From positions 11,985,765-12,049,764 of the forward strand of contig CM044959.1 of assembly GCA_024516035.1 (NCBI GenBank): a stretch of DNA of 64,000 bases, read 5' to 3'. A program made the translations under genes and the position numbers. Below, in pieces: positions 13,101 through 26,700 of the stretch; the first letter of the stretch is position 1; each line of letters begins with the position of its first letter. The stretch comes from Bactericera cockerelli (Eukaryota; Arthropoda; Insecta; Hemiptera; Triozidae). The notes under the pieces are model-generated. The model did no database searches. It was not told the origin of the DNA and saw only the letters and a list, made by a program, of their open reading frames with translations.

Positions 13101-16100
13101 TTCTATTTGGTTTTATCGTCCTGACATGAGGTAGACAGGACGGGGGTTTTACCCTCCATTCGCTGGGAATTGTACCAGCTACCCACATTAACCTCACCCA
13201 GCCTGGGTAGGGCCGGAATTGAAAGCCTCACATGTTCGGAGGGAACAGAATTTTCTGTGCGAAAAGTCTGCTCCAACCGGGAATCGAACTCAGGATCTCT
13301 GGACTACGGGCAGTAGTCACAACCGTTACGCCACGGAGTATTTATTTATTTAGAAACTCTTTTCTAAACACGCCAAAAACACAATCACAAAGATGTGAAA
13401 GTGAGATTTTTTAAGTTATCATAGGAATTCTTAAAAGTATTTTTCCTGAATTTAATTCACACTCATGTAAAGGTAAAGTGCCCTGAAGAAATGCGAAAGC
13501 GGTTCCGGGGCACACTTACCTCAAAAAAATATTTAAAATAAATTCACACTAAATTAGTACCCTTTTAAGGAGGCCCTTGCTCATTGATTTGAGTGAAATT
13601 GGGGGTAAAAAAATGTATTTGTGTTAATCATAGTCGTGATATCACAACTACTCAAACTCGCTTTAGTAAATATTTGCTTAACTTGGGACTTGAACCACAG
13701 ATTACAAGTCCGCCGTCTTATCGATCTAGCTACTGAGGTCGGTTGTGAACGTATGAAATAAATGGGTATTGTGTCAATTTAAGAGGACACAATTAGCTTA
13801 GTGGTAAGATACTCCCTTGCCATCCTGTTTCATAATTGAGGCGGCCGCTGGAAAAAGGGCACATAAATGAAAAACACGTTTTGAGAAAAATGAGTTTAAA
13901 GTTTTCAAAGTTAAATAACTTATCTATGAGTAGTTTTACGGTATTGTCGTACAGGGAAATTATTTTCACCATACGCTTTTCTCTTAAAAACACATATCTG
14001 AGCGCACGGCAGTGCGCCAGGCCAAGTTCCAGCAAGCACGGCAGTGTATCTTTACACGAACCGATTCACCCGGTTTTTCACACCCTCATATCTTCGGTTC
14101 AATTGATCATAGAGATATGAAATTTGGAACAGAGATTGTCCTAATATCATTAAAAAGACATTGAAAATTTAAAGACTCTATGCAAAAAACTTTAAGAGGA
14201 ATGTAATTTTGAAATTTACGATTTTGATACTGACTGACTGACTGACAGATCATCAAAATTATGAGGCACTTCCCGACTACCTAGAAAGCTGAAATTTTGC
14301 ATGATTGTAGGGTTTATTGTAAAAGTACAGGGAAAAATCTGAAAACCGGAATTTTTTCACTTATCATGGTGTAAAACGGTGTAGTTTTAGGGAGAAAATA
14401 TATAATCGATTATTGATCTAAATTATGAAACACTTCCCGACTACCTAAAAAGCTGAAATTTTGCATGATGGTAGGGTTTATTGTAAAAGTACAGGGAAAA
14501 ATCTGAAAAAGTTCTAAAAACTGTTAAAAGGTGTCGTTTTAGGGAGGAACTATACTATATTATGTGTATAAATTATGAGGCACTTCCCTATTACCTAAAA
14601 AGCTGAAATTTTGTATACTGGTAGGGTTTATTGTAAAAGTACTGGGAAAAATCTGAAAACATGAACTTTCGCACTTATCATGCTGTTAAACGGTGTCGTT
14701 TTACGGAGGATATATATAATCGATTATGGATCTAAATTATGAGGCACTTCCCTACTACCTAGAAAGCTAAAATTTTGCATGATGGTAGGGTTTATTGTAA
14801 AAGTACAGGGAAAAATCTGAAAACCGGCACTTTCGCACTATTTCTGCTGTTTAACGTTGTCGTTTTAGGGAGCACTATATTATGTATATAAATTATGAGG
14901 CACTTCCCTACTACCTAAAAAGCTGAAATTTTGTATACTGGTAGGGTTTATTGTAAAAAATACTGGGAAAAATCTGAAAACCTGAACTTTCGCACTTATC
15001 ATGCTGTTAAACTGTGTTATTTTAGGGAGGAAGTATACTCGATTATGCATATAAATTATGAGGCACTTCCCTACTACCTACAAAGCTGAAATTTAGTATG
15101 GTGCTAGGGTTCATTGTAAAAGTATAGGGAAAAATCTGAAAAAAAAAATGAAAACCGGCACTTTCGCACTATTTCTGCTGACAATCGGTGTCGTTTTAGG
15201 GAGCATATTAAAGTGAATAGTCTTGAAATTTTTAATAAAAAATAATGAAACGTGCTGGGAAACGAACCATTTACAAAAAGTAATGATATCCCACAAAAAA
15301 CTACCGTTAAAAAAAGGGCTAAGTTCCAGAACAGAACTATCCAAAAAGGTTTCGCCAATGAATGCAGTGATATCTTGTTTGCGGCCAAGTTATCTTGGTA
15401 CTAAACTATTTCTTTTATTAAACCCCGTTTTCTGAGTTCCTCATTTGGTATGTTTTTAACTGCAAACTATCCCCTATCTTGGCCAGTTTTATGACATCGG
15501 TTGTATTGAATATTACGACTATATGTATAGGTACAGAATAACAATATAACCATCACAAGGAGCGACACTGGCCAAGATAGAGGATAGTTTGCAGTTAAAA
15601 ACATACCAAATGAGGAACTCAGAAAACGGGGTTTAATAAAAGAAATAGTTTAGTACCAAGATAACTTGGCCGCAAACAAGATATCACTGCATTCATTGGC
15701 GAAACCTTTTTGGATAGTTCTGTTCTGGAACTTGGCCCTTTTTTTAACGGTAGTTTTTTGTGGGATTTGTTTTACTTAATATCAAAGTTAAATCCAAAAT
15801 CCTCTTATGTGCTTTCATAACTTATTTATTATTTGAGATATTGAGTTGAAATTTTGTGTGAAAGTACAACACAAGATGACTGATCGAATAAGACCATTTA
15901 CGGGAAAAGGGCACATACCGGGTATATGCCCTTTTTCCAGCAGCCGCCTCAATGTGGCTCATAGAATGAATGGTATGACTCACTTGCAGGGTTTGGTACA
16001 GCGGGGAGGTTTGGTGCGGCGCTTCGCACCACACGAAAGCTGCAAGGCCCGGGCGCCACAGCGACACGTGACCCGCTCAGTCAGGGTGCAGGGATAGCAA

Positions 16101-17699
16101 GGACCCACGTGACACACCTGGGAACACAGGATAGTAATAATATAATATCGACTTATTTATTCTGCAAGATCAGGGTGCAGGGATAGCACGGACCCACGTG
16201 ACAAACCTGGGAACACAAAGATAATAATACAATATCGACTGAATTATTCAGCAAGATTATTTATTTATTTTATTTATTTTATTTATTTTATTTATTTTAT
16301 TTATTTTATTTATTTTATATATTTTATATATTTTATTTAATTCATTTATTTTACGTCTCTCCCGGTAGCTCAGTGGTAAAGGTGGCCCTCTGTGAATCCA
16401 GAGTTTCCAGAGGTCGCGGGTTCGAAATCCAGCCGGGACATGACAAGTTATCCTCCCATTTGGGATTTTTACCACATAACAGTCTTGGGCTTACTGCTGG
16501 AATAATGGGACTTGATAGTCCTAGTCGAGCAGTATAAATAAGGCGATATTATTATTTTAGTTATTTTACTTATTTATTAGGTATGAGATTGCCTAATTTT
16601 GTGGGAAATTTACAAAAGTGTCTTAAAATGAATATACGAGTAAGATTAAAAATATATCTATTCCAGCAGTAAGGTTAAGACGTACCATCATGTGGTCAAA
16701 ATCCCAAATGGGAGTCATGTCCCGGCTGGGTTTCGAACCCACGAACTCTAGATTCAGAAAATACCGCCTTTACCACTCAGTTACCGGCACCGAAATTGGG
16801 ACTCAAACCACCGACCTCCCGGTTACAAGTGGCGCAACTGAGGCTGCGGGGCCTGAATTCTAAGGTTCATCCACACTCACCTGAGTACACTTGTGTGAGC
16901 CGCACGATAAGGTTCATCCACACTCACCTGAGTACACTTGTGTGAGCCGCACGATAAGGTTCATCCACACTTACCTGAGTACACTTGTGTGAGCCGCACG
17001 ATAAGGTTCGTCCACACTCACCTGAGTACACTTGTGTGAGCCGCACGATAAGGTTCATCCACACTCACCTGAGTACACTTGTGTGAGCCGCACGATAAGG
17101 TTCGTCCACACTTACCTGAGTACACTTGTGTGAGCCGCACGATAAGGTTCGTCCACACTTACCTGAGTACACTTGTGTGAGCCGCACGATAAGGTTCGTC
17201 CACACTCACCTGCGTACACTTGTGTGAGCCACACGATAAGGTTCATCCACACTCACCTGCGTACACTTGTGTGAGCAACACAATAAGGTTTGTCCACACT
17301 CACCTGAGTACACTTGTGTGAGCCGCACGATAAGGTTCGTCCACACTCACCTGCGTACACTTGTGTGAGCCGCACGATAAGGTTCGTCCACACGGCTTCT
17401 CGCACGGCGGGCAGTCCTGGCCGGTGCAACACTTTCTGTTGCACGGGTGAATGAAACAGTTGCGCAGTCTCTTGCATTTGGTCTCGCAAAGATACTCCTT
17501 GGCGCATGGCATCTCTTTCATTTTGGCGCCGCAACGACAGCGCTTGACAATGCGCTCCAGGCACTGGGGAGATGAAATACGAAGACTTTTATTTCATGAA
17601 ACAACTATTCAAATCCTAACAAACTTTTTTATTTATTTTTTATATGTATATAATTATTATTCTGTTTTATTTAAATAAAAAAACTTCTCCCACGACCGT

Positions 17700-17737
<38 letters not shown>

Positions 17738-20700
17738 TGAGTGTTTCACAGCCGTTTTTTTTATTTCGTAGCCATGAAACAGGAGCTACTGTAGACGCTT
17801 GTGGTCTGTGTTGTAGCCTACCCATCCCGTAGTATGCCTCCCCTCTGATGGGCGAGAAGTGACACAATACTTCCCAATTAGGTGCTGGGTCAACACGAGC
17901 GCACCGGAAGGTATCCCTTACAAACAATTGTAACCAAATTAAGAATACAAATTTTTGTCGGCACGGGGCATCGAACCCGGGACCTTCCGCATGGCAAGCG
18001 AGTGCTTAATCCTCGGTTCTGAAAGGGAACCGAGGATTCGAGGCGATGTTTGGCCGTCCAATGAAAAACTCTTCATCACTTTTAAAGAAAACAACAAATT
18101 CTATAAGAAAATATTGACACTTTTCTGATGTGAATCTTCTTCTCGCTCCTCGTATGCACAATTGCACATACGTACCGCCCTCACAATCCCCATACCTATC
18201 CTAATCTTCACCCATCCCAGCGTTCTTCCATAATCCATTACCACTTTCTCCGCCATTCCCTCTGCCAACATATTTACAAAATTCTTCTGAAATGAACTGG
18301 ATCTTTGTTTTTTTTTTTCAATGTGTTTACATGCACTTTTTCCGTAAATATAACCATATAAGTGCCTTAAATATAAATTAATTATAATAAGAAAAAGCAT
18401 CGATGATTGTCTAATGAGAAGTCACACACCTTTTTTTGAAGCATCATCTAAATAGAAGAACCAATGGTTAAGATTTCGCTGCGCAAATTTTCACTTTCGA
18501 ATTTTTAACTTGTAAAATGCTCATACCTCGTAAGGAAAAATGAGTAGCTGCTTTAATGTGAGCAGCGACCAGTGGCGGAATTATGGGCAAAAATAAGATA
18601 TTATGATATTTAAAGATTTGGAAAAGTCCTATAATTCTGCGCTACCCACTAGAAATTGTGATATAATAACACAAAGAAACACATTTACTTATTTATAACT
18701 TGTAAAATCCAAAGAAAGTATTTCCTTTCGTTTACTAACCTGGCCGCAGGCGAACTTGTGGCAGCGCATGCTACACCTGTGCGTGCCGCACTTAAAAAAA
18801 AAAAAATACAAAGAAGAAAGTATTTCCTTTTCTTACTAACCTGGCCGCAGGCGAACTTGTGGCAGCGCATGCTACACCTGTGTGTGCCGCACTCGAAAAA
18901 AAAAAATACAAAGAAGAAAGTATTTCCTTTTGTTTACTAACCTGGCCGCAGGCGGACTTGTGGCAGCGCATGCTACACCTGTGCGTGCCGCACTCGAAAA
19001 AAAAAAAAAAAAAAAAATACCAAGAAGAAAGTATTTCATTTTGTTTACTAACCTGGCTGCAGACGGACTTGTGGCAGCGCATGCTACACCTGTGCGTGCC
19101 GCACTCGAAAAAAAAAAAAAAAAAAAAATACCAAGAAGAAAGTATTTCATTTTGTTTACTAACCTGGCCGCAGGCGGATTGTGGCAGCGCATGCTACACC
19201 TATGCATGTCGCACTCGAAAAAAAAAAAAAAAAATACAAAGAAGAAAGTATTTCATTTTGTTTACTAACCTGGCCGCAGGCGGATTGTGGCAGCGCATGC
19301 TACACCTATGCATGTCGCACTCGAAAAAAAAAAAAAAAAATACAAAGAAGAAAGTATTTCCTTTGTTTACTAACCTGGCCGCAGGCGGACTTGTGGCAGC
19401 GCATGCTATACCTATGCGTGCCGCACTCGAGCAGCTTGTTGCAGGTGCCGCCGCAGGAGGGCGCCTCCTGCGTGCAGGGCAGCGAGTACTTCTGCTGGCC
19501 GCAGGGACAGGGCCGCAGGTCGGCCAGGGGACAGGGGGGGCAGGCGCCCCGGTGACAGGCGAGGCCGCACGTGTGAATGTTGCACGACACGAGGCGGGGG
19601 CAGAGCTGTGAGGGGGGGGGGGGGAATGATTATTGTTCCGTTTCCGATAGTAGATAATTAAAAATGGTTGGATAGGAACCCCCGGTATACTCGTATCAGT
19701 GTTACGCAACGACAGACACCGGACTTACCCCCAGTCACTTACCTATACCAAGAGAGACCACACATCCCATCTCCACGCACGCGTCCATCCCCGGGCACCC
19801 CAAGCGACGCTTCTCCACGTGAGTGACCACTGACCAAGAGCCCATCCCGGTAAGAGAGTTTATTTCCCTTTTATACCTTGTACATTTCCCAAAGAAAAAT
19901 TGGAACCAGCACCCCAACAATTATAATAATAATAATAATAATAATATATCCTTATTTATACTGCTCGATAAGGACTACTCAAGTCCCATTATTCCAGCAG
20001 TAAGCCCAAGACATATTATTATGTGGTAAAATTCCCAAATGGGAGGATAACTTGTCATGTCCCGGCTGGGTTTCGAACCCACGACCTCTGGAATCTTTGG
20101 ATTCACAGAGTGCCGCCTTTACCACTGAGCTACCGGGACAACAATAATGATGTTAAGCACTCGCTTGCCATGTGGAAGGTCCCGAGTTCGATCCCCCGTG
20201 CCGACAAAAATTTGTATTCTTAATTTGGTTACAATTGTTTGTAAGGGATACCCTAAGGTGCGCTCGTGTTGACCCAGCACCTAATTGGGAAGTATTGTGT
20301 CACTTCTCGCCCTTCAGAGAGGATGCTTACTACGGGATGGGTAAGCTACAACACAAGCGTCTACAGTAGCTCCTCTTTCATGGCTACGAAATACAAACAG
20401 CTGTGAAACAATCATCTTAAAAATAAAAAAAATATGTTGTTGTAACCAGCTTAACTTTAGCTGGGGTGAGTGATGGTCTCCAACCAACTCAAGTGGAAAA
20501 GTTGGCTCATTCTATACCACACATTAACCCTGCCTTTTAGTTAGGACATCTGTATATATTTTATCTATATTGTTTATATTTTCTTTACTTGTTTATATTG
20601 TTCTAAATTTTGTATTCTATTATTTAAGATTACTTGTTGTACATATGTAATTTACATAATACTAATAATAAAATACCTCAAAATACAATCTTATACCATA

Positions 20701-23700
20701 CATACAATCCAAAAAGCAACAATCATAAATACCTGTAGCATAGTTCGACGTTTCATGCAATAATTCATTTTAACTTGGCTGAGCCCGTTAAAATTGATAA
20801 CCCATCTCTCAGAGGATGTGAAAACATGTCAATAATAATAATAATAATGGGACTGAAATGCACAATCATTCCAGTTATTATTGGAGCTCCGAGGTGTGTA
20901 CCGATATCACTCGAGAAAAACCTGTCCATGCTATCTGGAAAATTCAATCTGTCAGAGATTCAGAGATACAAATCCCCCAAAAACACCACTTCGTGGTTAA
21001 AAAAAGAAGAACGCCTCACTCAAAAGAATGATTATAATTAGCTAAAAATAAATGATATCAAATTGAGAACACCTTACCCCCTCTCTTTCTACATCTCTGC
21101 ACTCCTCTCTGAATTTATTCCTCTTATGTTTATCTTTCTTTATCATTTCTAGGGGTCATCCCAAACTTGATTTCTCTTTAAATTTACTTGTTGAACGGCA
21201 ATAAAAACTGGCGGTCGGTGTATGATTTTTCTGAACTTATTTTATTGAATCGAAAAAATTACACCGCGACCGCCATTTTTTATTGCCGTTCAACAAGTAA
21301 ATTTAAAGAGAAATCAAGTTTGGGATGACCCCTAGAAATGATAAAGAAAGATAAACATAAGAGGAATAAATTCAGAGAGGAGTGCAGAGATGTAGAAAGA
21401 GAGGGGGTAAGGTGTTCTCAATTTGATATCATTTATTTTTAGCTAATTATAATCATTCTTTTGAGTGAGGCGTTCTTCTTTTTTTAACCACGAAGTGGTG
21501 TTTTTGGGGGGATATCAGTTCTTTTTGTACGAAAATATAGGTTCATACACTACTGAAACATTATGAATAACAAAAGTAAATAAGCTGGGAAAATGTGAAT
21601 GTACCAAGTTGTCTTTTTTTTAAGATATAGTTTAACAGTAGGTATTGAATTTTTTTAAGGTCAATATGTATTTGGATCACAGATTTGGCCCCCTGAGTCC
21701 CCAAAGTGAGTAAATAATATATAAATTTGCAATGCAAGACCTTTTGATTCTATACTCCACATGATTAGGTTTATCCTTCAATGCTAAATAGACCTCGGAG
21801 CCTCCTATGAGGGACACTAAAACACCAGGATTTACAAATGCCAAAGAAATTAATTTCTAATCACCTTATCAAGGTGAGGTAATGGTTCTCTCCCGTTGTC
21901 CTTTCCTTACCCGAATTCTCTCCGGCTTGTTGCAGGGGTCACCACGAGTATTTCTCCCGGAAATAAGACCATGCTTTTTTACATTAGGTATTTAAGAAAA
22001 TGAAAACTATAAAATTATCATTTTTATATAAGAAGTGGCCTTTTATAAGGAAATCTTTAAAATCTCTAACAAATGAAAAGCAATGCTTCAGTGTATAGTA
22101 GAGTTAGGTAAAATACATAGAAGGCCATGCCTCAGGAATATAGTAGGGTTAGGGATAATACATAGAAGACAATGCCTCGAGTTTATAGTAGGGTTAGGTA
22201 AATATAGAAGGCCATGCCTTGGGTTTATCATAGGGTTAGGCAAAATACATAGAAGGCCATGCCTCAGGTCTATGTCAATGATTCCTAGGTGTTTCGATTA
22301 TAGTTTTTATGCTAGGCCTAAACTATGTAAGTATAAAATCAGGTAAAAATGCTAGCGACGCGCGACGCGACGGAAGACAATTTGGTGTTGATAAAACCAT
22401 GAGCGGGAGAGAACTCGGTGGTGACGTCCCTTATCAATACATCACGAGGTATGAGTGTACCCCGGACATAATGGACAGAGAAAAAAAACTTCCCTGAATG
22501 GGATCGAACCCAAGTCATCGTGCGTGCAAGCCTAGTATGCTACCCACTTGGCCAAAGTCACTACTTTGTCACAACTTTTAGTGATTAGCATCGACATTAT
22601 GAGAGCTAATTCATCATACATATATTATTTTATCTCCATCCAACCATGATTGTCCAAAATCAATCTCGTAATGCCGCCACAGGTCATCGGCCAATTCTGC
22701 AACTACTAAAATTTTCCTCGCGAGGGTAATGGGGTCGTCATAAAGATCAAATGTAAAGATCGGAAAAACAAAACAACGTTAAGCCCAAATCGAAAATATA
22801 GAGCTAAAAAATTTCGTCCCCGCCAGGATTCGAACCCATGCTGACTGGGTGGCAGTTCGAGCATGCTACCAATAGACAAAGTTATCTTCGAAAGAATCGG
22901 ACGGAAAATGAACTAAATTAATACTTGGAAACTTAAACATTAAAATTTTGCAGTGAGAGAGCGAGGTCATCTCGAAAAATACATACTGGCCAAGATCTGA
23001 CCACTAAGCTAAGGATTCGAAGGTACCTACCCGCCAAAGAAAATGAAAAGGCCACCAGGTGCCACTCAGTGGACCGGATGAAGAAAAAAAATCAATAAAT
23101 TTGGTATCTGCTCATCAAGATCTTTCATTTGATACCACTTAAGATTAGTATTATCCTTCGATTCCCGATTTGGGCTCCCAAAACCCGAGGCCGCCCAAAT
23201 GGGCCGCCCGCTTATAATTTAGAATTTTTTTTTGGTCCAGGCTCATCTCCATTATATCTTGATCACTTTAGACACCTCACTTAATCTTCAGTGCCAAGTT
23301 AAAGACACGAAGTCGGGTCTCAAAGGATCCGTATGAAGAAAAAAAAAACAGAAAAAAAAAAAAAAAAAATTATGAATCTTTTCATGTCTTTCACGATTGT
23401 TGGGGGGTCTCGAAAATAGGGTTTCCGTTGGCCTAGGAAGTCAAACAAAAAGTCAAATCAATTTATTTTTCGACGTAGAGTCCATTTCTGTAATAAAAAT
23501 CGCAATTTTTGAAATTCATGTTGCACTTTTCGCTGGCTGAAAGTACATGAAATGCATGGGAACTATGTTTTCCGTAACCTTACACTCTGCCGGGCTGTCT
23601 CTTTCTTTGTATAGGCGTTCTTCACACCTCGGCCGAGGTGTTTGATCTGTGCTGTTTTGGGGACAGCTCATATATTACGGAAATTTGGAATTTAATTTTA

Positions 23701-26700
23701 TAATGTAGCCAATGTCTAAAATATATTGTTTATTTTTGATGTTGGTTGTGCTATATGCTAAACAGATATGAATAAATATATCTTGGTTATTTTTGCCATA
23801 GTAATAACTTAAAAGCTATGCTTTGCACTTACTAGATTTATTATTACGATGATGGTGACCCTTACCTTGTCGCATTGCCACTCAGGCTGAGAGCAGGGCC
23901 GGACGGTGTGTTCTGCCCCGCACAGGCAGGGCTGCAGGGCTTGCTGAGGGCAGGCCTGGCAGGGACCCAGGTGACACTTGAGCTCGCACTTGTGCACGCC
24001 GCACAGCAGCAGCTTCGAGCATTGCTTGCTGCACGTCCAGTCCTGCAGGAGAGATTGTTAACACGTATGAGACGGGTCCCATTTTCTATAGTTTGTACGC
24101 TGGGACGGTTTCAAATTAGGGTATGTGTTCCAAATATGACAAAAAAAAAAAAAAAAAAAAATTGGGACGGGCGAGTACAAAAATATAAAAATAATAGCAT
24201 TATCTGTGCCCACCGGTGGGTCACGTTACAAGGGAAATTGAAAAAAAATGTGACCCACCGGTGGGCACGCCGTCTCATACGTGTTAAAGATAACAATCAT
24301 CATTATCATTGTGTAGCTTAGTTGTTGTTGTTGTTGTTGTAGCCAGCTTGGCTACAGCTGGAGGTGTGAGTGATGGTCTCCAGCCAACTTTATTTCAAAG
24401 TTGGCTCGTCCTGAACCACATATTTCTATGGGCGATCAACCATCATGAGGACTTGGACATGTCTTTATAAGCCATTAAACCCTTAGGAAACTGCAAGCTA
24501 GCCTGGCTTGTAAGGGTTGACTAGTCTGTTCTCTGTTTATAGTCCTCTAGCGAGCTTAGTCGTCCTATAGCTTAGTCGATCTCGACGATTCCCAAATTCA
24601 ATGGTGCAGCATTGTGGTGTACTCCATTATTGAGTTTTTACCAGGGGGCTGATAATTGACAAGGGCCCCCAGAACCATGTCTTAGGACTCTTAGGTGAAT
24701 AGGTCCAAGAATAATCTTGTAAATTCCTGTTTATGTCAAGCATAAGGAGTTTACCTAATTCGCAATGTAACCTTATTTTAAAAGATTGAACCCCGTGCAG
24801 GGAAGATAACAATAACATATAAAATTCGGATAAACATAACTTTGCGATAAATTTATTATTTCCCATTAATTTCTAATCGTTTAATCTCGGTGGCGGAAGG
24901 CGTCTATGTTTGCAATGTTCAATAATTCTATTTGGGTCTTGACGTCCTGATACGAGTTTTCAGGAAGGAAGTTTTACCCTCCCATCGCCGGGGAGGGTAA
25001 AACTTCTCCCACATTCTTCTTCTTTCACTTTTCTGTTTCCAAAACTTACTTGGGTTCGGACTCTCATGCTTCCTTTACGGCTGCGTACCCTTCCTAAGCC
25101 CAACCCTGTTAAGGTCACCAAAGATTTGTGTTATAGTCTATTGACCTGACAAAGGTACCATCCAAATTAAACTCCACCTTTTGTTGGTAAGTTCTCTCAC
25201 TTTGTTGAAGCCAGCGTCAATGCCACATAGAATACACCCGTTCTCGTTCTGTCACTAAAGTTAAGCAACGTCCAGCGACGTTAGGACTTCGATGAGTGAC
25301 GACTATTCATATTAGAAACCTCGTGATGCTGGCTATTACCGGCTCCACTGAGGCTGGGAGAGGCTAGTGTGGGTACCTGGTCTATGAGTTATTTGCGAAT
25401 GAAGCGTGAAACACCAGTCGTGATATGACCATGACGTTGAAAGCGATGTTAAACCCAAAAGAGAAAAGAAAAAAAAAAACTTACTTTGTTGCTGCATCTC
25501 TGCAGCTGTCGGCTCTGGGTACACTGGCAGGGCGTGTTAACCATCTTCGGGCACGGTGGACAAGGTCCCGGGTGACATAGCAGCAGGCAGATGTGGCCGC
25601 AGGCTGGCAGCAGCGGCTTGCTGCAATGCTCGCCGCATGAGTGGGGCACTAGCCACGGCTGTACAGGGGGGTCTTTCTGCGCGCCGCAGAAACAGAGATA
25701 GCTCTGCGGCACTTCTTTCTCTGAGTATTCTGTGCGGCACTTGGGACTGGCGGATTCAAGAAATAAAACATATTACTTTTTTTCGAATAATTGTGGTAAA
25801 ATTACTTGTAAATAAAATTAGGAGTAAAAAACAGTGCATTGGTAGTCAAGGAACCTGTCCTATAATTTGGCCCTAAGTGACTCCGATTGTGAATTTGGCA
25901 AGTGCATTGGCAGTTAAATGGCGCTAGTCTGGTAATCCATGTAGCATAGGGATCCGTTGGTTCGAATCCCACCCAGTGCGTGAATTTTTCCTCGTTAATT
26001 TGAGTTTGTGACCACATAATAATAAGATTCTGAGGGTTAGATGGTACAAAATGCTTTGACCATTAACCTCGCTTGGTCGTAACGTTCCACTAAAGAGTAT
26101 TATTATTATGATTACAGTGGTTCAATTTCGTGAAATGAAACTGAATCTATACGTATAAAAAAACTATGCACTTATACCTATACATGCAAGAGTTTTATCT
26201 ACATTTAATCGACCTTAGTGAGCATTTGGAGAGCGAAATTCCTGTTGTATTGAATTTTCACATTCAGCTTTATAATCAAATGATCAGATGATATTAATCA
26301 AAAAATCAAATGATATTAATCAAATCAAATGAGCAGATGCTAATAATATGTACGAGTGTAATAATTGTATAAACGAAAATTAACTTTACTGCCTCAAGAA
26401 TTTAGACTGCTGAATTTTGATAAGCTTCACACAAAAATTCTGACCCTCAAGCGGTCTCTTAAACATAGGTACGTACCATTTTAAATACTACAGTTGAATA
26501 GTTAATAATTCAAACAAAACTTAACTGTACTGTGACAAGAATTGAGATTAATGCTTTACAACACCATTTTATGTAGATTTACATATTAGACACAATGCTA
26601 ACCCTTAATTATTTTTTAAAGATGAGTGTTTCACAGCCGTTTTTTTCGTAGCTATGAAACAGGAGCTACTGTAGACGCTTGTGGTCTGTGTTGTAGCCTA

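Larger units (their letters stand above)
13835..15953. mobile_element. 2.1-kb foldback element with nested tandem repeats and a second hairpin
   Basis: The outer ends are inverted (ATTGAGGCGGC then GCTGGAAAAAGGGC on the left, the reverse on the right). Inside are six diverged units of about 155-165 bp (14240-15215) with ATGAGGCACTTCCC and GTAGGGTTTATTGTAAAAGT, then a near-perfect inverted repeat with arms 15289-15487 and 15567-15765. No transposase ORF. The right end is about 30 bp from the exon 8 donor. Confidence 0.78.
19606..23865. other. NFXL1 intron 5 overview
   Basis: 4.3 kb with SINE-B, SINE-D, repeat H, a LINE-tail-like stretch (20530-20680), a long hairpin (20972-21513), a 47-bp-class minisatellite (22081-22275), SINE-E (22440-22565), a tRNA-like fragment near 22830-22885 and repeat L (23528-23655). 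No gene seen. Confidence 0.7.

Noticed and set aside
16864..17396. CRISPR-like regular repeat array
   Set aside because: Units are 47 bp head to tail with no spacers and copy an exon end; this is a eukaryotic minisatellite.
18859..19611. 250-codon plus-strand open frame
   Set aside because: It runs antisense through the exon 6 tandem copies and their poly-A tracts; its repeated Lys runs and lack of domains mark it as a shadow of NFXL1.
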